Source: Planctomycetia bacterium
GTDB taxonomy: Bacteria > Planctomycetota > Phycisphaerae > Phycisphaerales > SM1A02
DNA length: 7,893 nucleotides
Direction of reading: 5' to 3'
Assembly: GCA_005799475.1 (NCBI GenBank)
Contig: SYGQ01000073.1
Coordinates: 1 to 7,893, forward strand
The translations under genes were made by a program, and so were the position numbers. The notes beneath the pieces are model-generated. The model was not told the DNA's origin and searched no databases. It saw nothing but the letters and a program-made list of their open reading frames with translations. Positions 1-6,600 of this stretch are shown here, piece after piece. Each line of letters opens with the position of its first letter. The first letter of the stretch is position 1.

Positions 1-297
1 GGTGCCTGCGCTGTGCCACGCCATGCGGACAAAGAGTGGTCCGTAGTGCCCGTAGTCGGCTGGCCACCACGGCTGCGAGTCCGTCATGAGGGCGTGGAGA
101 TCGGCGCGAACTGCGTTGAGGTCGAGTGACTTGAACGCGCTCGCATAGGAGAACGAGCGGCCCAGCGGGTCCGATTTCGGCGAGTTGTGCCGAAGGGGCG
201 AGAGGTCGAGTTGCGAGGGCCACCAGTCGCGGTTGGTGATGGGCGTGGCGGAGGTTGTGCGACTCGCAAACGGGCAGGATGTCGTCGTGGCGGTCAT
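1..297 (-). CDS. katG: Catalase-peroxidase KatG, N-terminal 99 residues (gene runs off the left edge)
   Basis: KatG is a haem enzyme that breaks down hydrogen peroxide by catalase and peroxidase reactions; it is usually cytoplasmic. Read on the minus strand from the ATG at 297-295, the frame stays open for 99 codons to the window edge. The translation carries the family's N-terminal signature: NRDWWPSQLDLSPLRHNSP near residues 22-40, then DPLG, then AFKSLDLNAVRADL, WWPADYGHYGPLFVRMAWH and SAGT. Residues Arg91, Trp94 and His95 match the distal haem-pocket Arg-Trp-His of KatG. An ACGGAG ribosome-binding site with GGAG about 7 nt upstream supports this start. The proximal His, the Met-Tyr-Trp adduct partners and the C-terminal domain lie outside the window. 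A tRNA-Gly gene and a strong hairpin lie directly upstream on the same strand. No clear separate promoter is visible between them and the gene. Identification is firm; whether the rest of the gene is intact cannot be seen. Confidence 0.95.
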   Translation of the reverse strand, partial: MTATTTSCPFASRTTSATPITNRDWWPSQLDLSPLRHNSPKSDPLGRSFSYASAFKSLDLNAVRADLHALMTDSQPWWPADYGHYGPLFVRMAWHSAGT

Positions 298-303
298 TGA
301 TGC

Positions 304-309
304 GCTCCG
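304..309 (-). promoter_or_regulatory. Ribosome-binding site of katG
   Basis: On the minus strand the bases before the katG ATG read ACGGAGCGCATCA. The GGAG core lies 7 nt from the start codon, the usual distance. It is the only convincing Shine-Dalgarno sequence in the window; the other visible starts lack one. Confidence 0.6.
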
Positions 310-329
310 TTGAAGGGTCCACTACGCAG

Positions 330-358
330 CGAAGCCGAAGGCGTTGCCTTCGGCTTCG
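330..358 (-). terminator. Strong hairpin between tRNA-Gly and katG, probable tRNA terminator or katG leader structure
   Basis: The arm GAAGCCGAAGG (331-341) is followed by a 5-nt loop and its exact complement CCTTCGGCTTC (347-357). A further C-G pair at 330/358 gives a 12-bp perfect stem. It begins 11 nt past the 3' end of tRNA-Gly and ends 33 nt before the katG start. No T-tract follows on either strand, so it is not a textbook intrinsic terminator. It could end the tRNA transcript, or be a structured leader or processing barrier if katG is read through from the tRNA promoter. Confidence 0.55.
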
Positions 359-368
359 ACTTCACGAG

Positions 369-440
369 AGCGGGTGAAGGGACTTGAACCCTCGACATTC
401 ACGTTGGCAACGTGACGCTCTACCACTGAGCTACACCCGC
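369..440 (-). tRNA. tRNA-Gly (anticodon GCC)
   Basis: On the minus strand this folds as a complete cloverleaf: acceptor GCGGGTG paired with CACCCGC, D-arm GCTC/GAGC, anticodon stem TCACG/CGTGA around the loop TTGCCAA (anticodon GCC), a 5-nt variable loop, and a T-arm with loop TTCAAGT closed by GAGGG/CCCTT (one G-T pair). The discriminator base is T (U73), as expected for bacterial tRNA-Gly. The 3' CCA is not encoded, so it must be added by the CCA-adding enzyme. All stems are intact and the gene looks functional. Confidence 0.96.
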
Positions 441-476
441 AACAGTCGCCTCCACCTCAGCGGAGGAGGGGTCGGA

Positions 477-485
477 ATCATAGCA
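477..485 (-). promoter_or_regulatory. Candidate extended -10 promoter for tRNA-Gly
   Basis: On the minus strand the sequence TGCTATGAT contains a TATGAT -10 hexamer (477-482) preceded by TG at the extended -10 spacing (484-485). It would start transcription near position 470, about 30 nt before the mature tRNA 5' end. At 17-bp spacing the -35 region reads ATGCAC, which is weak, as extended -10 promoters allow. This is an inference from motif match and position only. Confidence 0.4.
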
Positions 486-517
486 GCCGGCGCACGGGAG
501 TGCATTAGGCTCTCGCG

Positions 518-1573
518 ATGCTCGTGCTCGCTGCAGTGGCCGCGCTGACTGCGCTTTCGTTCAAACCGATCGACCATGTGCTCGTCGTGAGCGTCGATGG
601 CCTTCGACCCGAACTTCTCGAGTCGAACAGACTTGCGGGATTGCCCGCGTTCGCGCGGCTGCTCAGAGGCGCGCACACCCTCGACGCACGGTGCGATCCA
701 TCGAACACGACGACGCTGCCCAATCATGTGGGAATGGTGACGGGTCGACTCTTCGCCGGGCCATCGGGTCATGGGTGGCTCGGCAATACGGATCCTCCCA
801 AGCCGGGGGCGGGAGGCACGATCGAGGAAATGCATGGCTCGTATGTGCCAAGCGCGTTCGATGTGGCCAGTGACAACGGCGTCGCGACGGCCGTGATTGC
901 AGGGAAGACCAAGTTCGCGCTCTTGAAGCAGAGTTTCGGCGAGGCGGCCGGCGCGCCTGATCGCATTGGCGAGGATGATGGACGCGACAAGATTGGCGTC
1001 TTCCGCGTGTGTGGAAGCGACAGCGCTGTCGCGGTTGAGGCGCTGCGATTCCTGCGCTCAAGCGTTCGAGATCACCGTCGCTCGCTGGCCCTTGTTCACT
1101 TCGCCGCGACGGATGCTGCCGGCCACGGCCACTCGTGGGACCTCCGCGAGGGGAGTCAGTACACAAAGGCCGCGAGGTCGATCGACCGCATCCTCGAGGC
1201 GCTGCTCCTCGCCATCGAATCCGATTCCGCGCTGAGGGGAAAAGTCGCCGTCGTGTTGACGAGCGATCACGGCGGTGGCGATCCACCTTCGACGCACACG
1301 ACGGTCACGGCGCCGATCAACTTCACGATCCCGTTCATTGTGTGGCGCGGGACCGATGAGACGCCGCGCGACATGTACGAGATCAATGCGACGACGCGCG
1401 CGCGGCCGCCACGGGATCAGAACCCCGCCGCGGCAGAACCGCCACCAATTCGCAACGCCGACGCGGGCAATCTCGCGCTCGGACTCCTCGGTCTCGGGGC
1501 GATTGAGGGCTCGACGGTCAACGCGCGGCAGGATCTCAGTGTCGAGTCGCCGCGTGGTACAAGCACTCCATGA
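518..1573 (+). CDS. Alkaline phosphatase / nucleotide pyrophosphatase-superfamily hydrolase, probably exported
   Basis: This 351-residue protein is a two-metal hydrolase of the alkaline phosphatase superfamily (type I phosphodiesterase/nucleotide pyrophosphatase branch), which cleaves phosphate mono- or diesters and sometimes sulfate or phosphonate esters. Visible ligands in order are Asp27 in SVDGLRP, nucleophile Thr66 in TTLPNH, Asp199 and His203 in TDAAGHGH, Asp250-His251 in TSDHGGG, and His260 as likely last ligand. The C-terminal stretch (NFTIPFIVW near 270, then NLALGLLGL and a GS-N-QDL ending) is, from memory, typical of uncharacterised family members. Residues 1-14 are hydrophobic and may be a signal peptide, though no basic residue precedes the core. 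An in-frame stop at 506-508 makes ATG 518 the first possible ATG start. No Shine-Dalgarno is visible. The stop overlaps the next gene's start (ATGA), implying translational coupling. The fold is secure; the substrate is unknown. Confidence 0.88.
   Translation: MLVLAAVAALTALSFKPIDHVLVVSVDGLRPELLESNRLAGLPAFARLLRGAHTLDARCDPSNTTTLPNHVGMVTGRLFAGPSGHGWLGNTDPPKPGAGGTIEEMHGSYVPSAFDVASDNGVATAVIAGKTKFALLKQSFGEAAGAPDRIGEDDGRDKIGVFRVCGSDSAVAVEALRFLRSSVRDHRRSLALVHFAATDAAGHGHSWDLREGSQYTKAARSIDRILEALLLAIESDSALRGKVAVVLTSDHGGGDPPSTHTTVTAPINFTIPFIVWRGTDETPRDMYEINATTRARPPRDQNPAAAEPPPIRNADAGNLALGLLGLGAIEGSTVNARQDLSVESPRGTSTP
1570..1573 (+). promoter_or_regulatory. ATGA stop/start overlap coupling the two plus-strand genes
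   Basis: The last base of the final codon of the phosphatase-like gene and its TGA stop form ATGA, whose ATG starts the esterase gene. No separate ribosome-binding site precedes this ATG (upstream reads GTGGTACAAGCACTCC). Translation of the esterase therefore probably depends on ribosomes finishing the first gene, giving matched expression of the two products. Confidence 0.75.
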
Positions 1574-3606
1574 AGATGGCTGGTGCGATGACGATCATCG
1601 CCTCGTGCGCCACCGGCGCGTCGGCTGAGTTGGTGCTCCCATCAGTGATCGGCGATCACATGGTGCTGCAGCGTGGTCGCGCAGTTCCTGTGTGGGGATG
1701 GGCGCGACCCAACAGCGAGGTGAGCGTCGTCCTTGTCGGTGCACAGGGCGAAGTGCGCGGCGCGGGTCATGGCGCTGCCGCGCCTGACGGCCGGTTCGTC
1801 GTTCGTTTACCTGCGATGGAAGCGTCGTCGTCGCCATCGACGCTGCGTGTGAGTGCGGGTGTCGACAGGGCTGAACGGGTCGATGTGCTTGTGGGTGAAG
1901 TCTGGCTGTGTGGAGGCCAGTCCAACATGGAGTGGCCCGTTTCTGCGAGCCTCGAAGGCGAGTCGCTCGCGGGGACGCTTCCTGCGACCGTCCGCTGTTT
2001 CACCGTGCCCCATGAACTGGCCGCGCACGCGGTTCCACTCGTGGGTGGTGCGTGGGAAGTTGCGTCGCCGTCGTCGACAGGGTCATTCACCGCGGTCGGA
2101 AGTTTTTTCGCTCGTTCGATTGGCACCGAACTCGGTGTGCCCGTCGGACTCTTGTCGATCAATTGGGGTGGTTCCCCCGCAGAAGCATGGGTTCCTGAGG
2201 ATGCCGCGGCGCAGGGGCCATTCGCTAGCGCGGTCGCGACGCAGCGCGCGCGCGGTGCAGCGTTCGAGGCGCGATCGCCCGCGCAGAAGCAGCGGGACTA
2301 CGACCTTGCGATCGAGCAGTACCACGCCGCCGTCGAGTCGTATTGGAAAGCGCTCAAGGCGAACGAGGCGGGTTTCGTCGGTGGATGGTTGAACGAGCCC
2401 TGCGACGCCGCGCACGGTTGGGCCTCGGGATCGCTGCCGGCGGTCCTTGGCTCGACGCCGGCGACGCAGCCTCTTGCAGGATTCGACGGGGCATCGTGGT
2501 GGCGACGATCGGTCTCGCTTCCCGCATCGTGGGCGGGCAAGGCCGCCCGAGTCGTGCTCGGGCCCATCGATGACAGCGATGCGCTCTTCGTCAACGGCGT
2601 CGAGGTCGGACGCACAACCCAGTTGCATCAGGCGCCGCGCGTCTATCGCGTACCCGAGGGGGTGCTCAGGGCCGGTGAGAATGAGATCGCGCTCGTCATC
2701 ATCGACACCGGTGGTGCCGGGGGCCTCTCCATCGATTCAAGAAAGATGATCATGCGACTCGACGACGATCACGGCGTGAATGCTGCGGATCGTGCCCCAT
2801 GTGCGCTCGCGGGCGAGTGGCAGTGGAAGCGAGGGAGCGATCTTGGTGGCCGCTTCGGGCCGCTTCCGCCCTCTGGAGAGGCACACCCGCAGGCGCAATG
2901 GGCGTCGTTCGGGTCGATGTGGAACGGCATGATGGCGCCGATGGCACCCTACGGAATCCGAGGGGCGATCTGGTACCAGGGGGAGTCCAACGCGGACCGC
3001 CCGAAGGAGTACGAAATGCTCTTGCCCATGCTCATCCGGTCGTGGCGAGACCGCTGGCAGTCGGGCGAGTTCCCATTCGGCATCGTGCAGTTGGCGGCCT
3101 TTCAATCCGCGAGCGACGATCCCGTCGAGGGCGTGTGGTCACGCCTGAGGCAAGCGCAGTTCGATACCGCGCAGCGCGTCGCGCACTGCGGGCTTGTCGT
3201 CACGACGGATGTCGGCGATGCCAGCGATATCCATCCGCGCAACAAGAGAGCCGTCGGCGAGCGTCTTGCGGCATGGGCCCTGGCGACGGTGTACGAGCGG
3301 CCACGCGAGTGGTCTGGACCGCTCTTTCAGGGCGCCACCGTTGAGGGGGCGTCCATGGTGATCGCATTCACACACGCGAAGGGACTTGCGGCACGCGGTG
3401 GCGGCACTCTCGGCGGCTTCGCGATCGCTGGCGATGATGGCGCGTTTCACTGGGCCGATGCGCGCATCGACGGCGAGCGAGTCATCGTGTCGCATCCGAG
3501 CGTGAAGGCGCCGCGCGCCGTGCGCTATGCGTGGAGTTGCAATCCGGTGCGTGCGAACCTCGTCAACGCCGCCGGACTTCCGGCGTCGCCGTTTGCGACG
3601 GACTAG
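1570..3606 (+). CDS. Sialate O-acetylesterase-family esterase (SASA domain split by a jelly-roll insert)
   Basis: This 678-residue protein matches the sialate O-acetylesterase (SGNH-type, SASA) family, which removes O-acetyl groups from sialic acids or other sugars. After an export signal comes a beta-rich N-terminal domain (PSVIGDHMVLQR, residues 24-35, is the usual opening). The nucleophile block GGQSNMEW holds Ser118. A galactose-binding-like jelly-roll (about 300-395, with FDGASWWRRSV and FVNGVEVG) interrupts the catalytic domain. The second half brings GAIWYQGESN (465-474) and the likely acid/base pair Asp553 and His555 in SDIHPRNK. All expected catalytic blocks are present. The signal is ambiguous: ASA|E at 17-20 suits signal peptidase I, but IASC (10-13) resembles a weak lipobox, so it may be a lipoprotein. 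The start overlaps the upstream stop as ATGA; ATG at 1576 is an alternative. Bacterial members often act on plant or algal polysaccharides, so the sialate label is a family name, not a proven substrate. Confidence 0.93.
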   Translation: MKMAGAMTIIASCATGASAELVLPSVIGDHMVLQRGRAVPVWGWARPNSEVSVVLVGAQGEVRGAGHGAAAPDGRFVVRLPAMEASSSPSTLRVSAGVDRAERVDVLVGEVWLCGGQSNMEWPVSASLEGESLAGTLPATVRCFTVPHELAAHAVPLVGGAWEVASPSSTGSFTAVGSFFARSIGTELGVPVGLLSINWGGSPAEAWVPEDAAAQGPFASAVATQRARGAAFEARSPAQKQRDYDLAIEQYHAAVESYWKALKANEAGFVGGWLNEPCDAAHGWASGSLPAVLGSTPATQPLAGFDGASWWRRSVSLPASWAGKAARVVLGPIDDSDALFVNGVEVGRTTQLHQAPRVYRVPEGVLRAGENEIALVIIDTGGAGGLSIDSRKMIMRLDDDHGVNAADRAPCALAGEWQWKRGSDLGGRFGPLPPSGEAHPQAQWASFGSMWNGMMAPMAPYGIRGAIWYQGESNADRPKEYEMLLPMLIRSWRDRWQSGEFPFGIVQLAAFQSASDDPVEGVWSRLRQAQFDTAQRVAHCGLVVTTDVGDASDIHPRNKRAVGERLAAWALATVYERPREWSGPLFQGATVEGASMVIAFTHAKGLAARGGGTLGGFAIAGDDGAFHWADARIDGERVIVSHPSVKAPRAVRYAWSCNPVRANLVNAAGLPASPFATD

Positions 3607-3694
3607 AGTTCGACGGACGGATTGCGGTGCAGCGGCTCACATTGCCCACGGCAATGAGTCCGCGGTGGACGGACTGCGTCCGCGCGACCGGGGT
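3607..3694. terminator. Convergent intergenic spacer with two hairpins, probable bidirectional terminator
   Basis: The 88-nt gap separates the plus-strand esterase from the minus-strand protease, which end facing each other. It holds ATTGCC-CAC-GGCAAT (3641-3655, extendable by one C-G pair) and GGACG-GACTG-CGTCC (3667-3681). The bases at 3659-3671 (GTCC, GGAC) could pair in an alternative way. Neither hairpin has a T-tract, so their role as terminators is inferred from symmetry and position. No gene is visible here. Confidence 0.45.
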
Positions 3695-6600
3695 CTAGTG
3701 GTCGAGTGTCGGCATGCCCATCCCGCGGCGGTCGGGATACGGGGGTGTCGGCACCGGCCGAAATGGACTCTTCTCGAGCGCGCTCTCCATCAGGTCGATC
3801 GCGACATCGATCTGCGGATCGACGCCGCCTCGAGAGAGTCCGCCCTTCATCACGCCAGGATCGTCGATCACTACGACATCGGGGTCGACGCCGTGGCCTT
3901 CAACTCCCCAGGTGCCGTCGTTCTCGTAGAAGGCGAACATCGGCACGCGCACGCTGGCGCCGTCGATGAGCGACGGATTGTCCGAGATCCCGACGAGTCC
4001 GCCCCATGTTCGTGTGCCCACGAGCGGCCCGAGCTTTGACTGGCGGAAGAGCCACGGGAACATGTCGCCGCCGGACCCTGCGAGGCCATTGATGAGCATC
4101 GCCTTGGGCCCGAAGTGGGAGTCGGGTGGCCATGGCTGGCTGCGCGAATCGCGCCGAGCCCACCAATTCGTCAGCGGTCGATCGAGCAACTCGATGAAGC
4201 GAGTTGGAATCTGTCCGCCACCGTTCCATCGATCGTCGACGATGAGCGCGTCCTTGCCACGCTGACCGACGAACTGGCGCATGAGGTCGTTCTGCCCGGA
4301 AACACCAGTGTCGGGAACATAGACATAGCCGATGCGACCCTTCGACTGCTCGTCGATGAACTTGCGGTTGCACTCAATCCAGGAGCGGTAGCGCAGGCTC
4401 GAGTCACTGTCCATCGGGGTGACGACCACCGTGCGCGCTGTGGCATCCTTGAAAGGTTTCGCGCTGACGAGGAGCGAGACCGTTCGTCCAGCGAGCCCCT
4501 GGAAGGCGGCCCACGGGTCCTCAGCAAGATCCAGCGGGGCGCCATTCACCTGGAGGAGGAACTCGCCCTCTTTGACATTGACCGATGGCGACGAGAGCGG
4601 ATTGCGCGCGTCGGAGTCCCACGGTGCGCCTTGATAGATGCGGGCGAACTGATAGGCGCGCGCATTCTGGCCCTCGGGGGTCGTTCCCTCGCCGATCGTG
4701 AAGTCGACGCCCAAGAGCCCGACGCGCGCGGACTCGCGGTTGCGTCCTTCGCTGTCGCCGCCGCTGTAGTACGCGTGGCCGACATTGAGCTCGGAGATCA
4801 TCTCTGAAATGATGAACGAGATGTCTTCGCGGCTGTTGGCGTGGTCGACGAGCGCGAGGTAGCGAGCGCGCACCGCCGCCCAGTCGACCTTGTGCATGTT
4901 GGGGTCGTAGAAGTAGTCGCGGAAGAGCACCCAGGCATCGCCAACCATCTGGCGCCACTCTTGGCGGGGGTCGACATCAACCGTCATCGGTGACCTGACG
5001 ACATTCTTTGATGCCCCGCCAGCGGCCGCATCCACGATGCGCGCGCCAGAGCCTTCGACGACGAGCAGTTTCTTGCCGTCGGGAGTCATGGAGTAGCGGG
5101 TGCCGTTGGTCAGAGCCTTCTCCGCCGGCTTCTTCTCGCGCGCATCGATGATCTTGAGTCCGCCGCCCTCGCCGCGGCGGGCGAAGATGAGGAGTCCCTT
5201 GTCATTGACCGAGAGTCCACCCATCGATCCGGCACGGACGCTCGGCACGCGCACGGTGCGGCTCTCGATACCGTCGAAGGCAATCTCGAAGCCCTTGCGC
5301 TTGGCGACTGCCCCACCGGCGTCGGCAGCGGGGGCGTCGGCAGGCTTCGCGGCCGCCTGTTTGTCGTCGGCACCGCTCGCTTCGGCGGGCGTGTCCTCGG
5401 CTGGCGTGTCCTCGGCTGGCTTGTCCTCGGCCGGCTTCTTGTCGGCGGGTTTCTCGTCGGGCTTGGCGTCGTCGCCTTCCTTCGATTCCTTCTTCTCACT
5501 CTTCGTTGCTTCCTTCTTCGGTTTTGCGGGGGGGCCAGTCTCCTCGTCGACTTCAAGAGTCTGCCACGCGGCCTTCACATCCGCCCGCAGCGGCATCGCC
5601 ATGAGGACCTCGGAATCGTCGTAGATCCATGTCGAATCCATCGACCCATACTTGGGAGAGAACTCCTGACTGCTCACGAAATAGAGCCACTCGCCGGTCT
5701 GGTCGAAGGTCGGCGATCCGCTCGCAAAGGCGGGGCTCGTCAGCGCACGGGAGGTCCCACTCTCGATGTCGTAGACGAAGACTTGCGACGAGCGTCCCGT
5801 CTCGTCCGAGAGTTCGTACGCGATCCAGGAGGAATCGTGGCTGAAGTGCGGCGATGGCGGGTTCTCTCCCCACACTTCGTGGGCGATGAGTTTGGACTCG
5901 CCCGTGGCGGCATCGACGAGGCACAGTCGCCCCGCCTTGTCGCCCACAGCGATCATCTTTGAGTCTGGGCTCCACACGAGTTCCAGCTTGAAGTGGCCGT
6001 CACCGGTTGTGAGCCTCCGCTTCTCGGAGGTGCCGTCGGCGTCCATGACGAAGAGTTCGTACCCGTCGCCGACGGAGTCATCGAACCACGCGATCGACTT
6101 GCCGTCGGGACTCCACGAGGGAGACCGTTCGGCGATACCACTGGTGCGAGTCAGGTTTCGCGGGACGCCGTTCTCGGCGGGCAGCGTCCAGATGTCGCCG
6201 CGCGCCTCCACGATGGCTCGCTTGGCCGTGGGCGAGATGTCCCACGACTCGATGAAGTTGCCCGCATCGACCAGGTTCGGGCGGACATTCGCGCGCGCGC
6301 CCGGCACCTGGACCTCCACCTTCGTCGCCGCATTGGTGGCGAGGTCGAGCACCCAGAGATCGTGTCCATTCTGGAAGATGATCTCGCCCGGAGTCGAGTC
6401 GTCAGGCCCTACGGATGGCCACTTGATGTCGAACTCTTCGAAGTGCGTGATCTGTCGCCGACCTCCGCCTTGCGAGTCGCACGACCAGATGTTCATCCGA
6501 TGTTCAGGGCCCGCATCGCACAGGTAGTAGAGGGTCGTGCCATGCCACATTGGAATGGTGTCGGTGCCCTCCCACTGCGTGACGCGCTTCGCTGAACCAG

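Noticed and set aside
298..369. Possible riboswitch in the katG leader
   Set aside because: Only a single long hairpin is present. There is no multi-stem junction or recognisable ligand-binding core, so a terminator or simple leader structure is the plainer reading.
449..466. Short inverted repeat CCTCC...GGAGG upstream of tRNA-Gly
   Set aside because: A 5-bp stem with an 8-nt loop in GC-rich DNA is expected by chance. It is within the presumed tRNA leader and needs no special role.
2083..2628. A minus-strand 181-codon frame within the esterase gene
   Set aside because: It is antisense to the well-supported esterase and its translation is Arg-rich with no domain signature.
4115..4807. A 230-codon open frame on the plus strand inside the protease gene
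   Set aside because: It lies wholly antisense to a protein with clear tricorn domains and catalytic residues. Its translation shows no recognisable motif. Long antisense frames are common in GC-rich genes.
5100..5624. A plus-strand open frame coding Ser/Ala/Gly repeats (SAGVSSAG type)
   Set aside because: The repeats are the antisense reading of the PAED-coding 15-bp repeat. Nothing else supports a gene there.
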